A stretch of DNA of 18,593 bases. Origin: Meira nashicola (taxonomy: Eukaryota > Basidiomycota > Exobasidiomycetes > Exobasidiales > Brachybasidiaceae). Of the stretch, positions 1 through 8,723 are shown piece by piece. Under the pieces are notes generated by a model. That model searched no databases, was not told the DNA's origin, and saw only the letters and a list, made by a program, of their open reading frames with translations. The translations under genes and the position numbers were made by a program. The stretch is from contig BCJU01000017.1 of NCBI GenBank assembly GCA_001600355.1, forward strand, positions 1 to 18,593, written 5' to 3'. Within the stretch, counting starts at the first letter, position 1, and each line of letters opens with the position of its first letter.

Positions 1-110
1 GCTGCGCTGCGCAGCGCAAATGTTAGACAGACACAAAATCCTACCCACATTTCGTCACTCATAGATATTTCATTCTTCTTCATAACAACTTGGCAGAATT
101 ACGATAATGT
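1..110. other. Short left-edge non-coding stretch with GC palindrome
   Basis: This stretch lies downstream of the minus-strand gene at 111-488. Bases 3-18 form a perfect 16-base palindrome (TGCGCTGCGCAGCGCA) that contains the 9-mer GCGCAGCGC. The same 9-mer recurs at 5889-5897 and 7718-7726. No coding sequence is visible. Confidence 0.6.
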
Positions 111-488
111 TTACAATGAATTGGTGGGAAATTGACGTTTTGCTGCATCAACTGCAGTATCTGGACTTGTGTTAAACATGAATTTGACATGAGGTGCATG
201 TTTATGAATTTCGTTAATCAATAATTCAAAAAAAGCAGTATTTTCTTTTATTCCGCGAATACCATATCCGATAACAACTCCATCAACACGTTCTTTTCCT
301 ANAAATTCAATCAATTTTCCTGTTCCTTCTTCAGGTGTAACATCATACGTTGAATAATTTTCATAACCTGCTTGTTTCATCGTTTCTCTTCCTTTTTGAA
401 GACCTGTTCTAACCATCTCTTTCGTAGCTGCATCAAATGCATGATGACCCCATGGAAGACCTACTTGAATTATACGCAAAGATGACAT
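111..488 (-). CDS. Small conserved protein of unknown function (125 aa)
   Basis: Single-exon frame of 125 codons plus stop. I place the start at the ATG of MSSLRIIQVGLPWGHH (488). The frame stays open further upstream, but that part is a low-complexity, histidine-rich run typical of a 5' UTR. The protein has an alpha/beta look: an N-terminal strand with a glycine turn (IIQVGLPWG), a hydrophobic strand with glycines near residues 69-79 (VDGVVIGYGIRG), then FFELL and a C-terminal FNTSPDTAVDAAKR. I recall similar uncharacterised small proteins in fungi and bacteria but cannot name the family. No signal peptide or membrane segment is seen. One N at 302 leaves a single residue undefined. It lies behind the GNAT gene on the same strand, about 200 bases away. 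Function is not inferred. Confidence 0.75.
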   Translation of the reverse strand: MSSLRIIQVGLPWGHHAFDAATKEMVRTGLQKGRETMKQAGYENYSTYDVTPEEGTGKLIEFXGKERVDGVVIGYGIRGIKENTAFFELLINEIHKHAPHVKFMFNTSPDTAVDAAKRQFPTNSL

Positions 489-686
489 TTTTTTCTGAGA
501 GGAGTGAGGAGGGTGGTTGTGGGAATGGTACATTGTAAGACGCATATATCTATGTTGTCGCCTGTGGGTGTACATGCATGTATGCAAGATTGCGGAGATT
601 GTAACGCATGCACGGGCACAAGCAAACACACTAGCAAANAAAATGCTCCATTCATTTCCTACACACGCACGCGTTCAAATTGTGGC
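489..686. other. Intergenic region between tandem minus-strand genes
   Basis: The 198 bases between the GNAT stop and the start of the small downstream gene hold CA/TG-rich low-complexity sequence. They probably contain the promoter and 5' UTR of the minus-strand gene at 111-488. No clear TATA box was found. Confidence 0.4.
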
Positions 687-1496
687 TTATTCTTGTAGCG
701 TCAAAGTATGAACATGACAAGCAACTTTTATGCCAATACGTTCATAAACCGGTCTTCCGACTTCACTAGATTGAAAAGTGACTCTATCAAATCCACTTGC
801 TTTCTTACATTCATAAAGAGCTTTACGTGTTATTGATTCGCCAAAACCACGTCTTTGATATTCCGGTTCAGTTGCAACGCCAAGAAGGTATAAAGATTTN
901 TTGACNGGAAAAGCTCCTGCACAACAAACAGGTTTTCCGTTTGANTAACCTATGTAGATATGTCCAACATCTTTCCAAAGCTTTGAGATTTTAAAAGTAT
1001 CGGTAAATTCGGAAGGAGGAGATTTATGAGCATGTGCGTTAATTTTTCCGAAAAGATCTAAATCTTCTTGAGTTGATAAGCGCACAAATTTCAGATCTGG
1101 ATGATGTGGTTCTTCAAGCGTGGTGAGATCTCCTGACATCCCAAATCCTACTTCTCCTTGTATAAGTCCTACTTTTCCCATACTTTCTTGGAGCTGTAGG
1201 CGTGCTTCTTCTGTGAGCAATTCTATAAAAACAAGTAGCATGCCAGGATGTTTCTTTTTTNGCAAGAACTNAGAAGCGANTTTAAGTCGTTTATTTAANT
1301 CNTCCACATCGATACCAGCATCATCAAAGGTAAGNGAATTACAATAGATGAACTCACGATCAGCCCATCTGATGATTACTCCTTCTTNGTTGTCACATAT
1401 CGCCCCTTCAAAGTCTTGAATTAATTCATCCCAAAATCTAACAAATTGTCCCGAGCATTCTAGCGCACCATCATCGGTTCTCATCGTGATGTTCAA
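687..1496 (-). CDS. GNAT-family N-acetyltransferase (269 aa)
   Basis: Predicted acetyl-CoA-dependent N-acetyltransferase of unknown acceptor. The C-terminal third carries the GNAT signatures. Residues about 202-219 read LYLLGVATEPEYQRRGFG, where the beta4 strand leads into the Q/R-x-x-G-x-G acetyl-CoA loop (QRRGFG, 214-219). Residues about 243-255 (SSEVGRPVYERIG) match motif B, ending in the usual 'VYERIGF'-like stretch. Residues 1-130 form an N-terminal region with no motif I recognise. No signal peptide or membrane segment is visible, so it is probably cytosolic. The start is the first in-frame ATG; a second Met lies four codons in. About a dozen Ns fall inside the gene, so several residues are undefined, but the frame is unbroken. 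A degenerate copy of part of this gene lies at 5565-5740. Confidence 0.85.
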   Translation of the reverse strand: MNITMRTDDGALECSGQFVRFWDELIQDFEGAICDNXEGVIIRWADREFIYCNXLTFDDAGIDVXXLNKRLKXASXFLXKKKHPGMLLVFIELLTEEARLQLQESMGKVGLIQGEVGFGMSGDLTTLEEPHHPDLKFVRLSTQEDLDLFGKINAHAHKSPPSEFTDTFKISKLWKDVGHIYIGXSNGKPVCCAGAFXVXKSLYLLGVATEPEYQRRGFGESITRKALYECKKASGFDRVTFQSSEVGRPVYERIGIKVACHVHTLTLQE

Positions 1497-2109
1497 AAAG
1501 AAAAGGCTGGAAAATTAAATGAATCNTCAATTTTGATCGTCAAGAGAGAAAAAGATAATATTCTACAACTGAAGTACATGTACAATTTTCAATAAATCGA
1601 CGCACCGAGCCCGTTCATACACGCGGAATGCCGCACAAGAAAGACTNAAATGGTTACAACTCTCCTACGGNCACCATTGAGTATTCTTCAAGCATTTCAC
1701 CTTATNATCATCTTTGAGCCGTCAATGTGTTTGGTGAATGATGTGTAAAGATGACTTTTGTGATGGGAAAGAGGTTATGTGCCAAGGTTTGCAGCAAAGC
1801 TTGATCCGAATGCAGGATAAATGCGTGCGTGTATGCATTTGAAGTACAGAACGACACGCGTACGCAAGAGCGGACCAACACTTCAAAATATTCAGCCCAT
1901 ATCTTACTACCGGTGCCAATACCACTCAAATTTCCTTGCTCATCTCATCTTTCTCTCTTCTACATCATCCAATTAAACGCTCTCGATAAGCGTGCACTCG
2001 TTTGGACTAGGATTTCGCGTTCGATCATGGTGAGTCTGACTCACTCAGGCAGCCATCCTGTTCAAGCTCTTTTTAGTGGTGATCTGTCTGCAGCAGTTTC
2101 TCCAATGTT

Positions 2110-2219
2110 GACTTTTGCCATTCTGCAAGTCCGGTGATTTCCCTTGTCAGTGAATCAATCTTTTTACGTCGACTTTGCCGTTTGCAAGTCCGGAGGTTCC
2201 CTTGTCAGTGAACCATATC
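2110..2219. repeat. Imperfect tandem duplication, two ~50-base copies
   Basis: Copy 1 (2110-2160) and copy 2 (2171-2219) are collinear and about 61 bases apart. They share GACTTT, GCAAGTCCGG and TTCCCTTGTCAGTGAA, separated by small indels. No third copy is seen. The minus strand across this area has a short open frame (2332-2147) with a CPSCRNAKRC stretch, but it does not make a recognisable domain. Confidence 0.75.
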
Positions 2220-3060
2220 TCTCTGCATCTTTTTGCATTGCGACAGCTTGGACAGGATGGTTTTGTACCATCTATGATCCCTATATGGGAGCCTGACTTT
2301 AAGCTCTTTTTTTCACTTTCAGTTTTATCCACAAGAGGCTAGGCAGAATCCAAGCAGTCCTGATGAATTTCTACCGGCCAGCAATATAATCAACTTTTTT
2401 TAACAAATGCTCAAATTGTTTCTGCGCGGTGCCGATGTCAAAGGGCGTTTATAGGAAATACTTGTCATCGAATGGAGCCGTTCTCATTTCGCTTATTCGA
2501 TATGAAATTCCGATGAATCTCATTAAGATTTTTCAAATGAGGTGGTCATAAGCGAAGATGAAAAGGTGGCTTTTCTCGAAGGATAGCCCAGTTGTATGAA
2601 TGAATGAAATAAAACCACCTTGTTAAATTGCAAATGTTCTTCCGAAGCTAAACATAGATCTTCTCCTGCATATCTATTCAGTGATTTGCCCTTCTTAAAA
2701 TTAATATACCTACTGGTGGCTTGATTCATTTTAATCAAGTCATTTTTGGGAATATGTATTCAAACGATCCGCGTGCAGAATTAAAACGGAATCATCCTTG
2801 AGTTGTAAGAACGGGGGAACTGTGTAGAGTAGGGAAGATAGATGTATTAAGTAACCACATGCATTAGCTCATAGTCGGAGTATGAAATTGAACGCCCTAC
2901 AACACCCCTTGTTTCAACTGCAAGCGGTGAATTAAAGGGCGGGCAAAAAAGAGGAATATCGGCTGATCATAAAATGAAGGTGAATAGCCCGTGATTTTTT
3001 TTCTTGCTCTTGCATTGCTCGTTCATTTTTTCTCCCTCTTTTACGTTTCGGCATTTACGC

Positions 3061-3076
3061 CGCGCCGCGCCGCGCC
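3061..3076. repeat. (CGCGC)n short tandem repeat
   Basis: Three units of CGCGC plus one base stand in otherwise AT-rich intergenic DNA. Functional meaning is unknown. Confidence 0.6.
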
Positions 3077-3229
3077 TACGGAATGTAGCTTACGATTTTA
3101 AAAGCTGTGGGGTAAACATCATCTTTAGGGTCTAATGGATAGGCACAGGAACATTGACAGACAACCAGACACAGACACACAAATACACACGCTAAAAGAG
3201 GAGGACAGAAAGACATTTGACCAGTAAAA

Positions 3230-3302
3230 AATCTTACCGAGAATGATCTAAAGAGAAGATGATATATGCACCCCAACTGTTAATCAAGAATCTTACCGAG
3301 AA
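3230..3302. promoter_or_regulatory. Paired direct repeat AATCTTACCGAGAA upstream of the sugar transporter
   Basis: The 14-base sequence occurs exactly twice, at 3230-3243 and 3289-3302, 59 bases apart. The second copy ends 288 bases before the transporter ATG. The TTACCGA core also appears in the exporter/cupin promoter (11975-11981). A role as a transcription-factor site is inferred from position and repetition only. Confidence 0.4.
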
Positions 3303-3511
3303 GCTCGTGCATGCCGCTTTCCGTCGGCCTAAAAATGAATCGACGCACTTGAAAAGTATGGGGAAATTAAAGATTGAGAAAAGACTGTTAAATCGCCTAT
3401 TGTATCAAATTACGCCTCCTTAAAAAAATACAGCAATCAAATAAATAGTCAGACAAAGTGCCAAGAACTTTATTTTTTCAAAAACTATCTTCCGGTTTAA
3501 TTTTGCAATCG

Positions 3512-3519
3512 TATATAAA
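3512..3519 (+). promoter_or_regulatory. Candidate TATA box of the sugar transporter
   Basis: TATATAAA stands 72 bases before the ATG at 3591, a usual distance for fungal TATA elements with a short leader. Confidence 0.55.
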
Positions 3520-3590
3520 CCCACCTAGTTCCCGTAAATATCGTGAGCCCGTATTCATCTTTCCTACAACCAAGTTACTCTCAAAACAAA

Positions 3591-5564
3591 ATGAGTGAAA
3601 AGGATCAATCAGATAAACAAGAAACGACAATCGTTCAAACGACAAGTCATGCCGATTCAACGACAAAAGAACCTGCTACAAAATTAAATCAACATGAAAA
3701 ACAAGAAGATAGTGAATCATTCTTACCAGTAGTAGATTTAAACCATAATGCAGAAGGAAAAGTAAGAAATCCACTTGCTGATTTACCAAGGTCAAAATTA
3801 ATGGCTGATGTTGAAGCGTTCACAAAAGAGAAACAATTAGAAGAACATTTGCAGTTATTCAAACGTGGTGCTTTGATTGCTCAAAATCCAGCAGGTTTTT
3901 CTGAACTTGAAGAATTGAAAATTGATGAAAAAGATGCAATTGCAGATGAAATGGCGAATAAATGGTCACATCCGATGATGTTATATGCAACAATTATAAT
4001 TTGTTCTATTGGTGCTTGTACGCAAGGTTGGGATCAAACTGGTAGTAATGGTGCAAATCTTTCTTTTCCAGCCGAATTTGGAATTGCAGCAAAAGAAGGT
4101 GAACCGAATTATGAGCGTGATTCATGGATCGATGGAGTTGTCAATTCAGCACCTTATCTTGGTAGCGCTGGATTTGGATGTTGGATTTCTGATCCTCTCA
4201 ATAATATTATCGGTCGTCGTGGAGTAATCTTTTTAACAGCTTTAGGTTTAATTGCAACTCCTATAGGTTCAGCTTTTACTCATTCATGGCAACAATTATT
4301 CGTTTGTCGTTTAGTTTTAGGTTTTTGTATGGGAGCAAAAGGTAGTACAGTTCCAATCTTTGCAGCAGAAAATGCACCTGCTTCAATTCGAGGTGCACTT
4401 GTTATGAGTTGGCAATTATGGACAGCTTTTGGTATCTTTTTAGGATTTTGCGCAAATGTGATTGTGGCTGATACGGGTAAAATTGCATGGAGATTACAAT
4501 TAGGATCAGCATTTATTCCTGCTTTACCTTTAGCGATTGGAATTTATTTTTGTCCTGAATCTCCACGTTGGCTAATGAAAAAGAATCGCTATCCACAAGC
4601 ATTTAAATCTTTCTTACGTTTAAGAAAGCATCCAATTCAAGCAGCTCGTGATATGTATTATATTCACGTTTTATTGGAAGAAGAAAAATCAATCATGAAA
4701 CCAGGAAATTATTTCAAACGTCTTTCTGAATTATTTACAATTCCTAGAGTACGAAGAGCAACGGTTGCAAGTGGAGTTGTTATGCTTGCTCAACAAATGT
4801 GCGGGATTAATATTATCGCTTTTTATAGTTCAACAATCTTTAAATCTGCAGGTTTTACTGATAGACAAGCTTTATATGCAAGCTTAGGTTTCGGCGCGAT
4901 CAATTTCCTCTTTGCTTTCCCGGCAATTTTTACCATCGACACTTTCGGTCGCAGATCTCTACTCTTGTTCACATTCCCAAATATGTGTTGGTCTCTTTTG
5001 GTTGCAGGAGGCGGTACGTTGATCAATCGTAATATTCCAGATGGTGCCCCAAACCCCGCAAAACTTGGTGTTGTGGCCACATTTGTTTATATTTTCGCAA
5101 TGTTTTATAGTCCAGGAGAAGGTCCAGTTCCGTTCACATATAGTGCAGAAGTTTTCCCTTTAGCTCAACGTGAGTTAGGAATGGGTTGGGCAGTAACGGT
5201 TTGCTTAGGATTTGCAGCAGTTTTATCAATCACTTTACCAAGAATGTTACAAGTAATGAAACCATGGGGAGTTTTCTTCTTTTATTCAGGTTTAAATCTT
5301 GTTGCTTTCTTCTTGATTTTACTCTTTGTTCCTGAAACCAAACAATTAACGTTAGAAGAATTAGATCAAGTCTTCAGTATTCCTCATAAAACGTTTATCG
5401 ATTATCAAACAAGTAAAGCGGTTCCTTACTTTTTCAAAAAACATATTTTACGTCAAAAAGATCTTTATTTAGAACCTTTGATGAAACTTGATGATCATCT
5501 TGTAGGAACAGCGCCAAAAAAGGCAACAAATATCAGATCTGCACAAACAGATTCGATTGCTTAA
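3591..5564 (+). CDS. MFS sugar/polyol transporter (657 aa)
   Basis: Single-exon, full-length major facilitator of the sugar porter family, expected in the plasma membrane. Start is the ATG of MSEKDQ; the frame upstream of it lacks another ATG. Residues 1-125 are a long polar cytosolic N-terminus that includes NPLADLPRSKL (60-70), a layout I recall from one fungal sugar/polyol transporter subgroup. The transmembrane body runs from about 128 to 580. Sugar-porter signatures are present in order: IGRR (207-210), PESPRW (322-327), QQMCGIN (401-407), DTFGRR (450-455), SPGEGPVPFTYSAEVFP (507-523) and PETKQLTLEELDQVF (581-595). The tail of about 60 residues is cytosolic. Substrate cannot be read from sequence; hexose, polyol or a related sugar is plausible. 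A remnant of a GNAT gene begins immediately after the stop codon. Confidence 0.93.
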   Translation: MSEKDQSDKQETTIVQTTSHADSTTKEPATKLNQHEKQEDSESFLPVVDLNHNAEGKVRNPLADLPRSKLMADVEAFTKEKQLEEHLQLFKRGALIAQNPAGFSELEELKIDEKDAIADEMANKWSHPMMLYATIIICSIGACTQGWDQTGSNGANLSFPAEFGIAAKEGEPNYERDSWIDGVVNSAPYLGSAGFGCWISDPLNNIIGRRGVIFLTALGLIATPIGSAFTHSWQQLFVCRLVLGFCMGAKGSTVPIFAAENAPASIRGALVMSWQLWTAFGIFLGFCANVIVADTGKIAWRLQLGSAFIPALPLAIGIYFCPESPRWLMKKNRYPQAFKSFLRLRKHPIQAARDMYYIHVLLEEEKSIMKPGNYFKRLSELFTIPRVRRATVASGVVMLAQQMCGINIIAFYSSTIFKSAGFTDRQALYASLGFGAINFLFAFPAIFTIDTFGRRSLLLFTFPNMCWSLLVAGGGTLINRNIPDGAPNPAKLGVVATFVYIFAMFYSPGEGPVPFTYSAEVFPLAQRELGMGWAVTVCLGFAAVLSITLPRMLQVMKPWGVFFFYSGLNLVAFFLILLFVPETKQLTLEELDQVFSIPHKTFIDYQTSKAVPYFFKKHILRQKDLYLEPLMKLDDHLVGTAPKKATNIRSAQTDSIA

Positions 5565-5740
5565 CGTCAAAGTATCAGTATTGCAAAATGTTTTAACGCG
5601 AAAAGTTGCTGCACAATAAACAGCTTTTAAAATCATTTTTGGTGTAACTAAGCTATATAAAGTAATGAACATCTTTGATAAAGTTTAAAAGTGAAATCGG
5701 TTTGAGGTGCTTCTTCTGAACAAATTCCAAATCTTCTTGT
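5565..5740 (-). pseudogene. Decayed, internally deleted GNAT gene fragment
   Basis: The stretch is collinear with part of the intact GNAT gene at 687-1496. Bases 5600-5628 match 908-936 at 25 of 29 positions. AAATCTTCTTG at 5729-5739 matches 1060-1070. CGTCAAAGTAT at 5565-5575 matches 699-709, the end of the GNAT reading frame. On the minus strand KAVYCAATFRVK corresponds to KPVCCAGAFxVxK of the intact protein. The copy carries stops and indels. It lacks about 165 bases that would encode the acetyl-CoA loop and motif B, so it cannot make an active enzyme. It is best read as an old duplication remnant. Its left boundary abuts the transporter stop exactly. Confidence 0.75.
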
Positions 5741-6165
5741 GGCAATTTGTTCTTTTCTTGAAATACATACCAATAAGCCAACCCTTGAAGATCAAAGTCC
5801 CGTGTCTCTATAACAGGACGTATTGATGAATGGATTAAGTTTGGTAATCGAAAAAGACGTACAACAACTGCAACATAGGTGCAGCACAGCGCAGCGCTGC
5901 TTATACCTTGAGTTTTATCGCGCGAGAATAGTTCCCAAAACGGCGTTTAGAGGTCGTACTAGTGCTTTTTTCACTTTTACACAGTAATGGTGCCTTTTAG
6001 AGAGAATTCGCCGAGTGCGGGGTATAAACACCGTGAGTGCTGTGATTGCTATCCGGTTAAATGTGAAGAATACGCACCCGGGTACCGCTATGAAGTTGTA
6101 TTACACAAAAACACGATTCACTATCAATTCACTCATACACCACCATCATCCTCTTTTCGTTCGTC
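5741..6165. other. Intergenic region before the lipase
   Basis: The minus strand has about 50 open codons at 5741-5880, including IRPVIETRDFDLQGLAYWYV. This looks protein-like but has no start, no splice partner and no family I recognise, so it may be another gene remnant. The GC-rich 9-mer GCGCAGCGC lies at 5889-5897 beside the palindrome GCAGCGCTGC (5891-5900). TATAAA at 6023-6028, about 140 bases before the lipase ATG, is a possible TATA box. Confidence 0.4.
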
Positions 6166-7383
6166 ATGAAATTCTCCCTCATCACAGCTTTAGCCTTATT
6201 CGTCATCTCGCTCTTTACAGAAAATGTGTGGAGCGCTCCTTCTAGACCTGCATTACCAACACAAGATGCACCCTACACAGATAGCGCAGAAAAGATGGCA
6301 GCAACGATCGAGTGCCCAAATGGGGTTGGTAAAGGTGAAAAAGGCGTAGTTTTACTCGTTCCCGGTACAACATTAAACGGTCGTGATTCTTTTGAACAAG
6401 GTCCATTTAATCAATTATTACCTAAACAAGGCTTTGATGTTTGTTGGGTAAGCCCACCAAATAGACAAATGGCAGATTCACAGGTTTCGGGTGAATATGT
6501 TGCTTACGCAATCAATTCTCTTGCCGCAAAAAGTAAAATAGGAAAAGTGAAAGTTATAGGACATTCTCAAGGTGGCGGTTTAAGTATTCCTTGGGCAACA
6601 ATATTTTTTCCTTCTGCACGTTCAAAAGTTAGTAGCTTTATAGGTTTAGCAGCTGATTTTCATGGAACGACAATTTTACCTTATCCTGCTTGCGTGATCG
6701 AAAAGATTGCTTCAGGTGGTCAAGGTTGTGCACCTGCTTTTTTACAACAAGAATACGGTAGTAATTTTCTTAAAGCTCAACTTCATTTCCTTACTTCTGA
6801 AATCGTTCCAACTACTGCCATCTTTACACGAACAGATGAAGTTGTCATTCCACAATTTGGACCAAATCCTTCTTCTGCTTTACCAAATTCTGTCCAATTT
6901 CCTCTACAAGATTATTGCTCCGTTCTCGAATTATCCGATCATTTATCGATTATTGCCAATCCTGCCGCATATGCTATCACCTTGAATGCGCTTACATCTA
7001 AAACTGGAAAAGCAGATTTATCAAAATTCAGACCTTTACAAGATTGCTTTAATATTGCAAATAGCGCACTTGACTTGAACGATATCGCGGCTGGAATTAG
7101 GTATTTTGCTGGAATCGGTACGACAGTTATCGATTCAGGAGGTGCCTATACGCAAAGTGAACCGCCATTGAAAGAGTGTAAGTTCTTTTTAAGAGTACAT
7201 CATAACAAGATTTAACATTTTTCCTCCTATCTTCCTTCTTTTATAGACGTTTGCAAAGCTGGAGCTGCTACTCAATGTGGAGTTCCAGGACCTATTCCAC
7301 CTGCTATTAATCTAAGTCACTTTGTCGAAGCTATTCTACCTGCAGGCACTAAAGTATACTCGAACTCTAGCTTCCCTCTCTGA
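6166..7383 (+). CDS. Secreted CalB-type lipase (382 aa, two exons)
   Basis: Predicted extracellular triacylglycerol lipase or esterase of the Candida antarctica lipase B type. Exon 1 is 6166-7177. The intron 7178-7246 (69 bases, GTAAGT..TATAG, branch-like TTTAAC) joins exon 2, 7247-7383. Residues 1-24 form a signal peptide. The alpha/beta-hydrolase triad is Ser134 in GHSQGG (CalB has WSQGG), Asp224 in TDEVVIPQ and His259 in SDHLS. Oxyanion residues are expected at the PGTTLNG loop (66-72) and Gln135. Cysteine pairs match CalB: C50/C93, C251/C294, and C340/C348 encoded by exon 2. FFPSARSKV and EIVPTT are also shared with CalB. Without splicing, the protein would stop early and lose its last disulfide. 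Length is moderately longer than CalB because of the N-terminal pro-region and inserts. Confidence 0.93.
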
Positions 7384-7388
7384 TTCAA

Positions 7389-7427
7389 GCTTAAACTTTT
7401 AAAAATGACTATGCCAGAAGTTTAAGC
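7389..7427. terminator. 3' UTR hairpin behind the lipase
   Basis: GCTTAAACTT (7389-7398) and AAGTTTAAGC (7418-7427) form a perfect 10-bp stem with a 19-base loop. It begins six bases after the lipase stop codon. It could affect mRNA stability or 3' processing, which is inference. Confidence 0.4.
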
Positions 7428-8049
7428 AAAAAGCATTTTCAAACTCTTTTCAAACTCTTGATGCAAAGGGCCCGTCAGCCTTTTCATGTGATTGTTTCGC
7501 AAATCTTGCTTTCCTCTCCGGCATACATATGTATTATATGCTACAGTTATATTTATTCAATAGCAACGTTTTCTCTAAAACCTTCAAAGATATATAATTC
7601 GCTACGACTGAGCGGCTTTTGAAAGTAGATAGAGGTAAATATTACAATGTTGACATTGGCTACTAGTAAGATACAGGCATTGGTAAAAGAAGTACTTAAA
7701 TAGGAGCTATAAGGTTAGCGCAGCGCGAGTGTAAGAATGATTTCCCTGCAGAATACAGTCCTAAGGAAATTCCACGTTTAAATTAGAAAAAGAATGCCTT
7801 AGTCTATATGTTAAGTTACCTTTGTGTTAGGTGTAAATGACATAATGTATTCTATTCAATTTATGCACCAACCGGGCTCTACAATTTTAACCGAGTTTTA
7901 TGATCGACATGAAGTGGTACACAGCGTACCAAAAACGTAAAGGAGCCCGTAAATGATGATGTTGAAGTGATATATATGTAAATAACTTGCTTCCATTTTC
8001 TTATTTTTTTTATGCCCCCACTTCCATTCTTCTCTATAACAAATACGAA
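7428..8049. other. Intergenic region between lipase and secreted orphan
   Basis: No gene is seen. The stretch contains the third GCGCAGCGC copy (7718-7726). It also holds an inverted pair GGGCTC (7874-7879) / GAGCCC (7943-7948) that brackets about 63 bases. The right-hand part should hold the promoter of the gene starting at 8050. Confidence 0.45.
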
Positions 8050-8723
8050 ATGCGCTCTTTCAACTTTGCGTTCCTATTTGCTTTTTTGGCTTCACTCTTT
8101 TTGACAATAAATTCATCTCCTCTTCAATCAAAATGTACGGCAAAGGAACGATTAAGTGCAGCAGAAGCAATTCCACACGCTTATAATTTACATGAATTAG
8201 GTGATTCTAGTGCCGCATTTGATCAAATTCCATTTGCTGAAAATTGTTTAACGACAATGTAAGTTATTTGATGATGATATATAAGAGTGTAATACTTATT
8301 CCACTTTTCACTCAAACTATCAGTGCTGCTGATGGACTTCCTCCAATTCCAGTCGCTATTAATGCGTTTACCACTCGTACATTTGCAAAACTCACTCGTC
8401 AAGTTTTCTCGCGTGTGACTGGAGTGTATCAAGATTTTCCTTCCAACAGTACTAGTGTGATTCTTACCAATGTGGTATGTTATACTATAAAGACTTTCAA
8501 AATATAGAGACTATATTGTTTAACCCTCTCCTCTCTCTCCCTCTCTTTTCAGACTTTAGGCGTTCGTGATATCATTCCAATTCCCGTCACTTTTAGTGCA
8601 CACGTTTATTTAGATTTCGATCAAGAATGCGAAATTGAAAAAGTAAGAGCATTTGCACAAATTCCATCAGAAGTTGCAGGTATCGTTTTAAGCGAAAATC
8701 GTGTACATGAAGTACAGATTTAA
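8050..8723 (+). CDS. Small secreted protein of unknown function (176 aa, three exons)
   Basis: Exons are 8050-8258, 8324-8474 and 8553-8723. Introns are 65 bases (GTAAGT..CAG) and 78 bases (GTATGT..CAG, preceded by a long polypyrimidine tract). Spliced together they make one frame. The start is the ATG of MRSFNFAFLFAF, which begins a clear signal peptide of about 22 residues. The mature part of about 150 residues has three cysteines and an N-glycosylation-like NST. Its pattern is helical in the first half (KERLSAAEAIPHAY...) and strand-rich in the second (TSVILTNVTLGV, VTFSAHVYLDFDQE, IEKVRAFAQIP). That layout recalls NTF2/SnoaL-like folds, but I see no diagnostic residue and do not assign one. 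It sits between the lipase and the metallo-beta-lactamase-fold gene, all on the plus strand. Confidence 0.8.

Larger units (their letters stand above)
1497..3590. other. Gene-poor 2.1 kb region upstream of the sugar transporter
   Basis: No convincing gene is seen here. The open frames are short, lack family features and have no plausible splice partners. The stretch holds the divergent upstream regions of the GNAT gene (left) and the sugar transporter (right), an imperfect tandem duplication (2110-2219), a short GC-rich pentanucleotide run (3061-3076) and a pair of 14-base direct repeats (3230-3302). A 15-base palindrome with overlapping TGAGTC/TGACTCA halves lies at 2031-2045. That resembles a bZIP (Gcn4/AP-1-like) site but could be chance. 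Confidence 0.5.

Noticed and set aside
489..629. In-frame N-terminal extension of the small minus-strand protein
   Set aside because: It is low-complexity, Cys/His-rich and unlike the rest. The ATG at 488 begins a typical strand and is the better start.
2031..2045. GTGAGTCTGACTCAC as a bZIP (Gcn4/AP-1) binding site
   Set aside because: One such site is expected by chance in a window of this size and no target gene is adjacent.
1829..2137. 102-codon plus-strand frame in the gene-poor region
   Set aside because: Composition is not protein-like, no domain or splice partner is seen, and it runs into the tandem repeat.
3543..3590. Extra 16 codons before the sugar transporter
   Set aside because: The upstream frame begins only with GTG. 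The first ATG is at 3591, with a TATA box at a fitting distance.
4823..5080. 85-codon minus-strand frame within the sugar transporter
   Set aside because: It overlaps conserved transporter motifs on the other strand and has no recognisable product.
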